64,000 nucleotides of DNA. Source: Akkermansia sp. (GTDB lineage: Bacteria > Verrucomicrobiota > Verrucomicrobiia > Verrucomicrobiales > Akkermansiaceae). Under the pieces are notes generated by a model. It saw only the letters and a program-made list of their open reading frames with translations. It was not told where the DNA came from and made no database searches. Shown here piece after piece: positions 17,681 through 27,765 of this stretch (its first letter is position 1; each line of letters starts with the position of its first letter). A program made the translations under genes and the position numbers. The DNA lies in assembly GCA_017398355.1 (NCBI GenBank), contig JAFQGD010000031.1:34912-98911 (forward strand), in the 5' to 3' direction.

Positions 17681-18679
17681 ATGTCCGGCAACCTCACCTA
17701 TAAGCAATCCGGCGTCGATACTATCGAGGCACAATCCTTTGTTCACGACATTAGCTACCACGTTAAGCGCACCCAAAAGAACCGCCAGCTCTGCAATGCT
17801 TTCGGTCTTTTCGCCGCAGCCTACGATCTTTCCTCCTACAAGGAACCCGTCATTGTCACCGGCACTGATGGAGTAGGCACTAAGACAGAGATTCTCTTCG
17901 ACATGGATATGTTGGAGACAGCAGGCAAGGACTTGGTGGCCATGAATGTCAACGATATTCTGACCACCGGTGGCGATCCTCTCGTATTCTTGGATTACCT
18001 CGGCATCTCTAATCTTGAAATTGAGCGCCCCCGCATCACCCGCTTGGTAGCAGGCATGTGCGATTATTTGGAAAGCTGCAACTGCATCTTGGCCGGTGGT
18101 GAAACCGCTGAGATGCCCGGCGTTGTCCCTGAAAATCTGGTAGAAATGGCCGGATTCAGCATTGGCTGCGTAGAAAAGAGTCAAATGATTGATCCCTCCA
18201 AGGTGGAGGATGGAGATGTATTTATCGGCTACCCCAGTGATGGCTTCCATGCCAATGGTTGGAGCTTGGTGCGCCGCATCCTCAAACAAAACCCTGATTT
18301 GCTGACAGAAGATGAGCTGCGGAGCTTGCTGGCACCTACCCGTCTCTACCACGATGTGGTGTACGATATGCGCAAACTGGGCATCACACCCAAGGCCTAC
18401 GCCCACATCACCGGTGGTGGCCTTCCTGAGAACTTGGAGCGATTCCTCGGCAACAAGGGCGCCGACCTTGAAATCCCCTACTGGGACAACGAGCCCGTGC
18501 AAAAAGTCTTGCAATTTGTAGATGCAGAAGACAAATTCCACACTTTCAATATGGGTATCGGTTGGGTCGCCATCGTGAAACCTGAAGATGTAGAGAAAGC
18601 CATGACGGCCGGACCCGGCGGCACCATCATTGGCACATTGAGAGACGGCAAGGGCATCAAGGTGAGCGTACGCAAGTAA
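17681..18679 (+). CDS. purM: Phosphoribosylformylglycinamidine cyclo-ligase (AIR synthetase)
   Basis: 332 residues, a typical PurM length. It closes the imidazole ring of AIR from FGAM and ATP, step five of de novo purine synthesis, in the cytoplasm. It starts MSGNLTYKQSGVD and carries VTGTDGVGTKTE and LAGGETAEMPGVVPE, the PurM/PurL nucleotide-binding signatures. The ATG at 17681 lies 30 bases after a perfect -10; a TTG at 17639 overlaps that promoter and is not the start. The purF-like gene follows after 20 bases, forming a two-gene purine operon. Confidence 0.95.
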   Translation: MSGNLTYKQSGVDTIEAQSFVHDISYHVKRTQKNRQLCNAFGLFAAAYDLSSYKEPVIVTGTDGVGTKTEILFDMDMLETAGKDLVAMNVNDILTTGGDPLVFLDYLGISNLEIERPRITRLVAGMCDYLESCNCILAGGETAEMPGVVPENLVEMAGFSIGCVEKSQMIDPSKVEDGDVFIGYPSDGFHANGWSLVRRILKQNPDLLTEDELRSLLAPTRLYHDVVYDMRKLGITPKAYAHITGGGLPENLERFLGNKGADLEIPYWDNEPVQKVLQFVDAEDKFHTFNMGIGWVAIVKPEDVEKAMTAGPGGTIIGTLRDGKGIKVSVRK

Positions 18680-18699
18680 GAACCTAACTAAAAAATCAT

Positions 18700-20595
18700 A
18701 TGTCCGCAGCAATTCGATTACTCAAGCCGCTCTCCTATTTCGCAGAGAAGTACGGCGCGCCTGATTGGGCCTTCAACAAGCTATTCCTGCTCATGGAAAA
18801 GCAGCACAACCGAGGCCAAGACGGTGCCGGTATCGGTTGTATCAAACTTGACATGCCGATGGGTGAGCCCTACATCTTCCGCGCAAGAGATGCCTCCAGC
18901 TCAGCCATCACCAGCATCTTCTCCGCCCAGCAGCGCAACCTGCGCAACATGCGCGAAAACGGTACTATCCGTGGGCACGATGCAGCATCCTACAAGCGCC
19001 ACTTTAACTTTGGTGGCGAGGTACTCATGGGGCACATGCTCTACGGAACGAGCGGAGTGCAATATGATGAGGGCAGTTGCCATCCCTTTATGCGCCGTAC
19101 CAATTGGACAACGCGCACACTCATGTTGCAAGGAGATTTCGGCATCACCAACATCTCTGAGCTGCACGAAAAGCTGATTTCCCGTGGTCAACACCCTGTA
19201 TTCGGCTCTGATATCCAGACGCTACTGGAAGAAGTAGGCTACTATCTGGACGAAGCACACACCGACTTGTACCGGCAGCTGCGAGATGCCAAGGTAGACG
19301 GCAAGGAAATCCCCAATATTATTTCGGAGAACCTCAACATCTTCGATATCATCAGCAAAGCATCCCGTAGCTGGGATGGTGGCTACACCGTAATGGGAGC
19401 CATCGGCAACGGAGACTTCTTCTGCTTGCGAGACCCCCACAGCATCCGCCACTGCTACTACATTCACACAGATGAGTATGTGGCTATTGCCAGCGAGCGA
19501 GTACCTCTCATGAGTGTCATGGAAGTGGATAGTGATAGCGTGAAAGAGCTTCCCGGTGGTCACATGATTGCTGTGAAGTATGACGGCAAGGTAACAGTCA
19601 AGGAGTACACCAAGCCGGCAGCCCCCACGCCCTGCTGTTTCGAGGATATTTATACATCCCGCGGAAACGACCCCATCATCTACCGTGAACGCAAAGCTCT
19701 CGGTGCAAACCTGACGGAGAAGGTTGTGTCCAGTTTGGATGAAAACTTCTCCAAAGCAGCCATTACATTCATCCCCAACACGGCGGAAGTATCATACTAC
19801 GGCTTGTTGGAAGGCCTCCGCGCATACCGTCGCAACAAGGTGAGCAATGCCATGATAAAAGCATTCCGCGATGGTACGATGAGTGAAGAACTTATCAACG
19901 AACTCATCCTGCGCCGCTGGCCCCGTGCAGAGAAGATTGCCCACAAAGACATCAAATTGCGTACTTTCATTTCGGAGGAAAGCAGCCGCAAGCAAATGGC
20001 TTCTCAGGTGTACGACCTCACCTATGGAGCCGTCAGCAGCGATGAGGTTCTGGTGGCTATTGATGACTCCATCGTACGCGGCACCACCCTCAAAATGAGC
20101 TTGCTGCGCTTGCTCTCTCGCACACAAGCACGCAAGATTGTCATTGTTTCATCTGCACCGCAAGTGCGCTACCCGGACTGCTATGGCATTGACATGAGCG
20201 AAATGGGCAAGTTTATTGCATTCCAGGCGGCTGTTGCCCTACTCAAGCGCCGCGGTATGGCCTACCGTTTGGGAGATGTATATGTAGAATGCAATCGACA
20301 GCTCACACTGCCACGGGAACAGCGAACCAACCCGGTTAAGCAGATATACGATACATTCACCGAAGATGAAATTACGGAGGAAATCTCCCGCATGGTCACG
20401 CCGGATAATTGCCCGAGCGAGATTCAAGTGATTTACCAGAGCATGCAAGGCCTTCACGATGCCATCGAAGGCCCCTGTGGTGATTGGTACTTCAGCGGCG
20501 ATTACCCCACCCCCGGAGGTTTCACCACGGTGTGCAAAGCCTATATCAATTGGTTTGAGGGCAAAGACGGTTGTCTGAGCGGCCTCAACCTATAA
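18700..20595 (+). CDS. PurF-like amidophosphoribosyltransferase lacking the N-terminal cysteine
   Basis: 631 residues of the long form also seen in Bacteroidetes. The C-terminal phosphoribosyltransferase part is intact, with VLVAIDDSIVRGTTLK near residue 450 binding PRPP. The N-terminal glutaminase fold is present (RLLKPLSYF, EKQHNRGQDGAG, GHMLYGTSG, then QGDFGITN), but the protein starts MSAAIRLLKP where I expect ...ECGVAMIRLLKP. The Cys that becomes residue 1 and attacks glutamine is absent. No upstream start can supply it: TAA lies in frame at 18685-18687 and the codons between encode no Cys. The oxyanion Asn-Gly region also reads GD. The enzyme may use free ammonia, or may have changed role. 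It follows purM directly. Confidence 0.85.
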   Translation: MSAAIRLLKPLSYFAEKYGAPDWAFNKLFLLMEKQHNRGQDGAGIGCIKLDMPMGEPYIFRARDASSSAITSIFSAQQRNLRNMRENGTIRGHDAASYKRHFNFGGEVLMGHMLYGTSGVQYDEGSCHPFMRRTNWTTRTLMLQGDFGITNISELHEKLISRGQHPVFGSDIQTLLEEVGYYLDEAHTDLYRQLRDAKVDGKEIPNIISENLNIFDIISKASRSWDGGYTVMGAIGNGDFFCLRDPHSIRHCYYIHTDEYVAIASERVPLMSVMEVDSDSVKELPGGHMIAVKYDGKVTVKEYTKPAAPTPCCFEDIYTSRGNDPIIYRERKALGANLTEKVVSSLDENFSKAAITFIPNTAEVSYYGLLEGLRAYRRNKVSNAMIKAFRDGTMSEELINELILRRWPRAEKIAHKDIKLRTFISEESSRKQMASQVYDLTYGAVSSDEVLVAIDDSIVRGTTLKMSLLRLLSRTQARKIVIVSSAPQVRYPDCYGIDMSEMGKFIAFQAAVALLKRRGMAYRLGDVYVECNRQLTLPREQRTNPVKQIYDTFTEDEITEEISRMVTPDNCPSEIQVIYQSMQGLHDAIEGPCGDWYFSGDYPTPGGFTTVCKAYINWFEGKDGCLSGLNL

Positions 20596-20610
20596 ATCCC
20601 CCCTTTTTTC

Positions 20611-20641
20611 AGAAGAGGGGCAAACACCTTGCCCCTCTTCT
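20611..20641 (+). terminator. Hairpin terminator after the purine operon
   Basis: Perfect 13-bp arms AGAAGAGGGGCAA (20611-20623) and TTGCCCCTCTTCT (20629-20641) around ACACC, 15 bases after the stop. The following U tract is weak (CTTTCCT). Confidence 0.75.
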
Positions 20642-20673
20642 CTTTCCTAACCCACCCCTTATCCTTTTCAACA

Positions 20674-21285
20674 ATGGCTCCCTCGCCCACAGCAAACTTC
20701 CCGGAGCTTCCGGATGAAGAGCTTATCAAGCTGACGCTTGATGGGCAGACCAAGGCTTTTGATGAATTGATACGCCGCCACAGTCGCAAGCTACACGCCA
20801 TGTTATTACAAATGCTTGGTTCAGAAGCAGATGCGTATGATGTAGCACAAGAGGCATTCATGAAAGCGTACCGTTCTCTGCGCTACTTTAACGGAGCCAG
20901 CGCATTCTACACATGGCTGTATACGATTGCAGCCAATCAGGCACGCAACCACCTGCGCAAACGGAAGCGCAAATCATACCCCGCCTATAGTATAGATAAT
21001 ACAGAGAACGGAGACCCGCTGGAAAAGAATGCTGAGTTGGCGGATACGAGCCTTGCCTCCGACCCCGTGCGCGGAGCTCACGTCAAAGATTTGAAGGCAC
21101 GTTTGCAAGCCGCCATGGCGCAGCTTTCCCCTGCACACCGAGAGATTGTGACACTCTGTGATATTATGGGCATGTCCTCCCCGGAAATCTCCAAAATGCT
21201 CAATATATCCGAAGGAACGCTCCGATCCCGCCTTTTCTATGCGCACCGCCAATTGCAAGGCATTCTGGCAGGAGAAGAAAATTAA
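20674..21285 (+). CDS. ECF-type RNA polymerase sigma factor
   Basis: 203 residues from the ATG at 20674; a TTG at 20629 lies in the terminator hairpin and is rejected. Region sigma-2 (about 20-85) has AFDELIRRHSRKLHAMLLQM and DVAQEAFMKAYRSLRYF; sigma-4 (about 145-195) has LSPAHREIVTLCDIMGMSSP and ISEGTLRSRLFYAHRQL. Between them is an acidic linker. It directs RNA polymerase to a specific promoter set. No anti-sigma factor gene is adjacent, so its control and regulon cannot be told. It lies between a terminator and the convergent thiC. Confidence 0.9.
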   Translation: MAPSPTANFPELPDEELIKLTLDGQTKAFDELIRRHSRKLHAMLLQMLGSEADAYDVAQEAFMKAYRSLRYFNGASAFYTWLYTIAANQARNHLRKRKRKSYPAYSIDNTENGDPLEKNAELADTSLASDPVRGAHVKDLKARLQAAMAQLSPAHREIVTLCDIMGMSSPEISKMLNISEGTLRSRLFYAHRQLQGILAGEEN

Positions 21286-21337
21286 GGTAAAAGGCGCAAG
21301 CAAGCGGATGCTGCGCCTTTTGCCTTGAACCAAGGGC

Positions 21338-23194
<1,857 letters not shown>

Positions 23195-23227
23195 TCATTC
23201 TGTCGTATGACATGCTAACATTTGAAA

Positions 23228-23269
23228 GAAAAAACGCTCTCTGTGCATCATTACTTGCAACAGAGAGCG
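23228..23269 (-). terminator. Rho-independent terminator between the histidine-rich genes and thiC
   Basis: CGCTCTCTGT (23235-23244) and ACAGAGAGCG (23260-23269) make a 10-bp stem, followed on the minus strand by a U tract (23234-23228). It ends the 78-residue gene and isolates thiC. Confidence 0.88.
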
Positions 23270-23339
23270 CCGTTGGGTGGTTGAGCTTTGCGCCTTTTTG
23301 TGTCCGGTTCTGTGTCAATGTCTGATTCCATAGGCCGTG

Positions 23340-23576
23340 TTAATTGCAACCGAATAACCAGCAAAAGATACCATGACTGTGGCGGCGAACATGTACAACA
23401 CGTCTGTCCTTATGACCCTTGGCATGCTGATTGTGATGCTTCCCCTTCACTACACGGTGTACCTTTGCACCACCATGATGAGCATGGGCTACAGATACTG
23501 CAGCTTCTGATTGGGCGGAAAGTACCCCCACTAGGGCTACTGCAACGACGGCTAATTTGGCGAGATGCTTTTTCAT
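23340..23576 (-). CDS. Histidine-rich secreted peptide 1
   Basis: 78 residues: a signal peptide starting MKKHLAKLAVVAVALVGVLS, then a short basic mature part with many of its 12 histidines (AHAHHGG, KGKHHNQHAKGHK) and ending GIFCWLFGCN. The composition suggests metal binding (Zn, Ni or Cu) in the periplasm or outside the cell; this is inferred from composition only. It is a tandem paralogue of the gene at 23619-23885, with an almost identical signal peptide and the same bases just before the ATG. A terminator follows. Confidence 0.72.
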   Translation of the reverse strand: MKKHLAKLAVVAVALVGVLSAQSEAAVSVAHAHHGGAKVHRVVKGKHHNQHAKGHKDRRVVHVRRHSHGIFCWLFGCN

Positions 23577-23618
23577 ATTGCTTGTATATTGGTTAAATGG
23601 TGATTAATTGTCTACTTT

Positions 23619-23885
23619 TTAGTGACGATGGCGGCGGCGCTCCGCTTTACACACATGCAACACACAGTGTTTCCCATGGTGGTGGCGTACTTTGTGGTGG
23701 CACATACATTTATCTTTGCGCTCTTTCATTTTCTTGTGATGATGGTGTTTGCCCTTCACGACACAATGCGCATGAACACTGCCATGATGAACATGTGCTA
23801 CTGCTACGGCGGCTTCGGACTGAGCGGAAAGCAGGCCTACTAGAGCAACTGCTACGACGGCTAATTTAGCGAGATGTTTTTTCAT
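23619..23885 (-). CDS. Histidine- and cysteine-rich secreted peptide 2
   Basis: 88 residues from the ATG at 23885, with the same signal peptide type as its neighbour (MKKHLAKLAVVAVALVGLLS). The mature part holds 18 of the 19 histidines and all five cysteines, including KGKHHHHKK, KCMCHHKVRHHH and HCVLHVC. This fits a metal-chelating or metal-scavenging peptide. An alternative start 7 codons upstream adds MPEKTSN. It precedes paralogue 1 by 42 bases and is probably co-transcribed with it. It also carries an LPXTG-free, tail-like RRRHRH end. No known family is recognised. Confidence 0.72.
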   Translation of the reverse strand: MKKHLAKLAVVAVALVGLLSAQSEAAVAVAHVHHGSVHAHCVVKGKHHHHKKMKERKDKCMCHHKVRHHHGKHCVLHVCKAERRRHRH

Positions 23886-24030
23886 ATTGCTTGTTTTTTC
23901 GGGCATCTGCGCCCGTTCACTTGTATAAGCGCACCATGAATCATATTTTGTTTAATTTTTGTAATTATTTTCTTTTTATTTCTTTTTCACACAAAAAACG
24001 CCATTGACTTTTGTGTCTTTTCTGCTACTT

Positions 24031-24036
24031 TATAAT
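24031..24036 (+). promoter_or_regulatory. Possible -10 element for the coiled-coil protein gene
   Basis: Perfect TATAAT (24031-24036), 37 bases before the ATG at 24074. TTGACT at 24004-24009 is 21 bases away, too far for a standard pair. Confidence 0.35.
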
Positions 24037-24073
24037 GTATCTGTTACAGTTTTTATCACAATATAGCAACACC

Positions 24074-24658
24074 ATGAAACACCATTACAAACACCAAGAG
24101 AAGCGCAAGGTGGCAAAAACGAGGGGACTATTTTACACAGCCCTATACCTGCTATTGGGAATCGGTCTCCTGAATTCCTCAGTTTGCGAAGCTGCACCCT
24201 CTGCCAAAGACACGAAAAAACAAATTGAAACTATAGAGCGAAAAATTAGCCGTTCAGAAAAGAAAATAAAAAACTATGAGTCGCAGATAGAATTAAACAA
24301 GCTGAAAATAGAGCTTCACAACGATTGCAGGAGCTGCAGTGCCAACTGTAAGGCTCAATTTAAAACGACCGAGAATAGTTTTAACGGGAAACGCGGTTGT
24401 AAGCACTGGAGTGCAGGAACTTTCAGAGGGAAGCGCGTTCGCATATGCCACCAACTGCCGGACGGGAACCAGCGTTATGCCGGTATCGACCAGGCAATCA
24501 GCGTGCTAGAGACGCGGAATGAAGCGCTTGAAAACACAATCAATAACATAAAAGCACAGATTGCTGAACTCGAGGGTAAGTTGGACGCATTGCAATCCGC
24601 CACCAACCCGGACGAGACAATCACCGAAGACGTCGTACGAGAAGTAGAAGATTTTTGA
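24074..24658 (+). CDS. Secreted coiled-coil protein with a cysteine-rich centre
   Basis: 194 residues from the ATG at 24074. A basic N-terminus (MKHHYKHQEKRK) and hydrophobic segment LFYTALYLLLGIGLLNSS form a signal peptide ending near CEAAPS. Residues about 45-85 (IETIERKISRSEKKIKNYES) and 140-175 (ISVLETRNEALENTINNIKA) are heptad-like coiled coils that could pair. Between them is a loop with CRSCSANC and a later lone Cys. It is not recognised as a known family. It could be a cell-wall spacer or adaptor held by disulfides. It is A+T richer than its neighbours and stands alone between two terminators. Confidence 0.65.
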   Translation: MKHHYKHQEKRKVAKTRGLFYTALYLLLGIGLLNSSVCEAAPSAKDTKKQIETIERKISRSEKKIKNYESQIELNKLKIELHNDCRSCSANCKAQFKTTENSFNGKRGCKHWSAGTFRGKRVRICHQLPDGNQRYAGIDQAISVLETRNEALENTINNIKAQIAELEGKLDALQSATNPDETITEDVVREVEDF

Positions 24659-24694
24659 TTGTTAAACACAGTCTTGTTTACAGAAAGATAAGAA

Positions 24695-24734
24695 CGCACG
24701 CCAAGAACTTGGTATAGTCCTTGGCGTGCGTTTT
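24695..24734 (+). terminator. Bidirectional terminator between convergent genes
   Basis: 11-bp arms CGCACGCCAAG (24695-24705) and CTTGGCGTGCG (24720-24730) followed by TTTT. It serves the coiled-coil gene and may also stop argD. Confidence 0.82.
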
Positions 24735-24757
24735 AAGATTGAGTGATGCCGGTAGCG

Positions 24758-26002
24758 TTACGCAAGCTTGGCGAGCACATCTTTCAGAATCGCCAAACCT
24801 TCTGCTATCACATCTTCCGGCACAGTAAGGGCGGGGATGAGCCTCAATGTATCCGGTCCGGCGGGGCATGCCAGCAAGCCGGCTTTGAGGCAAAGCCCGT
24901 TCACATAAGCAGCGGGGGTAGTAGCGCCTTCCGGGAGGGTGAACGCTCCCTTGCGCAAGCCGATGCCGCGCAGCAAACCATAACCGCGCACACATTCTAC
25001 AACGGGAAGCTCCCAAGACTCAATTTCGGCCTTGATTTTCTCGCCCAACTCAGCGGCTCGGGCAGACAAGTTTGACTCCACAATCTCTTTCACCACAGCC
25101 AAAGCTGCGGAACAGGCAAGCGGGGTACCGCCAAAGGTAGAACCGTGCGAACCCGGGCTCATAATGGAGGAAAGCTCCGTGCCCTGCGCATCAATAGCGC
25201 GGTTGCTTACCCAGAAGCAGCCCATGGGGAAACCACCGCCTATCCCCTTGGCACAGGAGATGAGATCGGGCTTCACCGTGGGGCAAACGGCCTGCCAGCC
25301 CATCGGCGCACCGCAGCGACCATAGCCACACTGAACTTCATCTACCATGAAGAGCAAATCATGCTCCCGGCAAAGGGCTGCCACCGTCTGCATAAACTCG
25401 GGTGTAGCGGGGTTTACACCACCTTCACCCTGAATAGCCTCCAGCATGATACCACAGGTTTCTTTAGAAATGGCTGCGCGCAAAGCTTCGGCATCGTTGA
25501 AATCCACATATTTGAAACCCACAAGCAAGGGGTCAAACTCCAGCTGAATCTTCTGCTGCCCCGTAGCAGCCATGGAACCCAGCGTGCGCCCGTGGAAGCT
25601 CTTATTGAAGGTAATAACCTCGTAGCGAGGGGTGCCATCTGCCGCCGGGCGGCGGTGCCCAAAACGGCGAGCTACTTTAATGATACCATCATTGGCTTCT
25701 GCCCCGGAATTGCAGAAGAACACACGCCCGGGAATCCCCACAATTTTATCGACAATGAGAGCGGCCAGCTCTTCTTGTTGGGGTATGGTGTACAAGTTGG
25801 AGCAATGCATCAACTGCTGCGCCTGCTTGCACACAGCCTCCACCACAATCGGGTTGCAATGACCTAAACTACAGGTAGCAATACCTGCACAAAAATCCAC
25901 ATATCGTCGCCCCTCCGTATCATACAGGTAAGAACCTTCGCCCTTGGCTGCGGCTATGGGAGATTGCCCATACGTCGGAAGTACATGTGGTTGTCTGTTC
26001 AT
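24758..26002 (-). CDS. argD: Acetylornithine/ornithine aminotransferase (class III)
   Basis: 414 residues, a PLP-dependent transaminase of arginine synthesis (N-acetylglutamate semialdehyde to N-acetylornithine). It shows GRVFFCNSGAEANDGIIKVA, SFHGRTLGSM, MVDEVQCGYGRCG and the PLP lysine near residue 252 in SCAKGIGGGFPMG. The family also includes ornithine and other omega-amino acid aminotransferases, so substrate choice is not proven. No other arg gene is adjacent. A promoter with a very short leader is visible at 26013-26042. Confidence 0.85.
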   Translation of the reverse strand: MNRQPHVLPTYGQSPIAAAKGEGSYLYDTEGRRYVDFCAGIATCSLGHCNPIVVEAVCKQAQQLMHCSNLYTIPQQEELAALIVDKIVGIPGRVFFCNSGAEANDGIIKVARRFGHRRPAADGTPRYEVITFNKSFHGRTLGSMAATGQQKIQLEFDPLLVGFKYVDFNDAEALRAAISKETCGIMLEAIQGEGGVNPATPEFMQTVAALCREHDLLFMVDEVQCGYGRCGAPMGWQAVCPTVKPDLISCAKGIGGGFPMGCFWVSNRAIDAQGTELSSIMSPGSHGSTFGGTPLACSAALAVVKEIVESNLSARAAELGEKIKAEIESWELPVVECVRGYGLLRGIGLRKGAFTLPEGATTPAAYVNGLCLKAGLLACPAGPDTLRLIPALTVPEDVIAEGLAILKDVLAKLA

Positions 26003-26012
26003 AACGCGGAAA

Positions 26013-26042
26013 AATGTACACCCGCAGCGCCTGTTTTGTCAA
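26013..26042 (-). promoter_or_regulatory. Sigma-70-like promoter of argD
   Basis: Minus-strand TTGACA (26042-26037), 18-base spacer, TACATT (26018-26013), then 10 bases to the ATG at 26002. Confidence 0.6.
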
Positions 26043-26055
26043 TACTTTTCGCCCC

Positions 26056-26095
26056 AAAAAAACAGGGGTGGCCTGCAACCGGCAAACCACCCCTG
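26056..26095 (-). terminator. Rho-independent terminator
   Basis: CAGGGGTGG (26063-26071) and CCACCCCTG (26087-26095) form a 9-bp stem. A run 26056-26062 gives a U tract on the minus strand. It follows the DUF2147-like gene. Confidence 0.88.
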
Positions 26096-26127
26096 AAACA
26101 CAATAGCAGAGAGAAAACTTTATCTTA

Positions 26128-26577
26128 TCACAGCGCCGGCTTCTTGGGCACAGGATTGGCCACCTTGGCCTTGCTCGTGGTGTTGGGCAACCATGTCTGA
26201 TTGCGCCCCAAGAATGCTATCTTGCCACGCACAATCAGATTCTTGCCATCTCGCCAGATTTCGCAGCCGTATACCTTGCCCTTTGTGGGGTCTAGGACTT
26301 CACCACCGCTGTAGCTCTTGCCGTCCTTTTCCAAGTCCCAGATGATATCCATCCCCAGAACTGCCGGACTACCCTTTATCTTGGCTTTGGCTGATTTATC
26401 CTTCAGAAGCTCTACCACGCGGCCATACACCTTGCCCTGGTACTCGTATATCTGCACCACGCTCTTGGCTTCCTTCGTCTCATCATCTATGGTTGTCCAA
26501 AGACCCACCACATCGCTGCCGGCCTGCGCTACCAGAGTGCTCATGGCCATTACTGCCGTCATGATTATCTTCTTCAT
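26128..26577 (-). CDS. Secreted DUF2147-like protein
   Basis: 149 residues with a signal peptide (MKKIIMTAVMAMSTLVAQAG) and a compact beta-rich mature domain. DVVGLWTTIDDETKEAKSVV, GKVYGRVVELL, GMDIIWDLEKDGKSYSGGEV and DPTKGKVYGCEI fit DUF2147, a small envelope family of unknown function with a lipocalin-like look. The C-terminal KVANPVPKKPAL tail is basic and proline-rich. It is a single-gene unit with its own terminator. Confidence 0.8.
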   Translation of the reverse strand: MKKIIMTAVMAMSTLVAQAGSDVVGLWTTIDDETKEAKSVVQIYEYQGKVYGRVVELLKDKSAKAKIKGSPAVLGMDIIWDLEKDGKSYSGGEVLDPTKGKVYGCEIWRDGKNLIVRGKIAFLGRNQTWLPNTTSKAKVANPVPKKPAL

Positions 26578-26689
26578 TTGCGTTACTTTGTATCAGGGGT
26601 TGTGTCTGAACTCTCGCCACATCCTATATGCTAGAGTCAGCTCAACCTTACGTTATACAAAAGAAAAGCTAGAGTCAAGTCTAAATTAT

Positions 26690-26711
26690 AAAAAAAATCG
26701 TGCGACACGAT
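26690..26711 (-). terminator. Rho-independent terminator after the AEC transporter
   Basis: On the minus strand ATCGTG, loop TCG, CACGAT is followed by seven or eight U (26697-26690). It lies 27 bases after the stop and ends the terC-mrp-AEC unit. Confidence 0.75.
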
Positions 26712-26738
26712 AAAGCGCAAGCCGCAGCTATACTTTAA

Positions 26739-27728
26739 TCAAGGATTGGGCAAAAGGGGCAACACAAAGGCATTGCCTATGGCCAACCAAACAGGCAGCG
26801 TGAGGAAGGAGCACACGGTGGTGGAAAGAAGGATTTGAGTGCCCAACTCCGGTATACCACCGAAGCGTTTGGCAAGGATGACGGGAATAACCGCACTAGG
26901 AATAGCACTTTGGATGACCATGATGCGTTTGATGAGCGGGTCAACCGGTAAGGCCCAAGCCAAAAAGATAATGAAAGCCGGTGCCAGCACCAAGCGGGCA
27001 ATGATCCCGGCGGAGAGCATTTTTGGCTGCCATGTAAAGTTGCGGGTAAGGTCATACATGGAGCAGCCAAAGAGGATGAGGCAAATGGGAGTGGCCACGG
27101 AGCCAATCATCTCTGCGGTTTTCATGATGGGTGGCAGCGCCACATATTCGCCTAGGCCTGACCATGCAATGGCAAGCGAAAGACACACCGCCAGCAGAGG
27201 CCCGCGCAGCAGCATGCCAAGACGCAAATCTTTTGCCCCGCCACACATGAGGATGACACCCAAACTCCAAACGAAAATCTCGCATCCCATGTTGTGAATA
27301 AACAACACACCCATCGTGGGATCCCCTTGAGCGGAGAATAACATCTGGATGATGGGAATGACAAAAAAGGCGTAGTTTTGCACGCCGGCAGTGAGGGTAA
27401 AGGTGCGCAAGCCCGTACCGATGCGCAGGCGCAGCATGCGCGCAACAAGCCACGCCGCCACCACTCCGACAAGCAGTTCCAAGAAGCCGCAAGCAATCGC
27501 TTGCAACGAGAAAGCCACGGTGGAGATGGCGGGATGCGCCTCCATCACCATGTATTTCATGATGCTATGAAAAATGAGGCAGGGATAGCCCACATCCATA
27601 GCCAGCTGCATGATGGGTGCATCGTGATGCGCCTCAATCGCCTTCTTGCGGCGCAACCAAAAGCCTATCGCAAAGAAAACGTAGACCGGAATCGTCGCTA
27701 GAAAGGAGTTGAGGACGATGCTACCCAT
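26739..27728 (-). CDS. AEC-family transporter (auxin efflux carrier superfamily)
   Basis: 329 residues with about ten hydrophobic helices in two halves, beginning NSFLATIPVYVFFAIGFWLR. GCSMYDL, IIARLVLAPAFIIF and QSAIPSAVIPVILAKRFGG are typical of the AEC family, whose members export organic acids such as malate or malonate. The substrate cannot be predicted here. It is the last gene of the terC-mrp-AEC unit, 37 bases after mrp. Confidence 0.85.
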   Translation of the reverse strand: MGSIVLNSFLATIPVYVFFAIGFWLRRKKAIEAHHDAPIMQLAMDVGYPCLIFHSIMKYMVMEAHPAISTVAFSLQAIACGFLELLVGVVAAWLVARMLRLRIGTGLRTFTLTAGVQNYAFFVIPIIQMLFSAQGDPTMGVLFIHNMGCEIFVWSLGVILMCGGAKDLRLGMLLRGPLLAVCLSLAIAWSGLGEYVALPPIMKTAEMIGSVATPICLILFGCSMYDLTRNFTWQPKMLSAGIIARLVLAPAFIIFLAWALPVDPLIKRIMVIQSAIPSAVIPVILAKRFGGIPELGTQILLSTTVCSFLTLPVWLAIGNAFVLPLLPNP

Positions 27729-27765
27729 CTGTCAGCATCAGGTTTGTTGTGGAAAAGCTTTATTA

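Noticed and set aside
17672..18712. Open minus-strand frame of 346 codons
   Set aside because: Antisense shadow of purM, spanning nearly the same bases.
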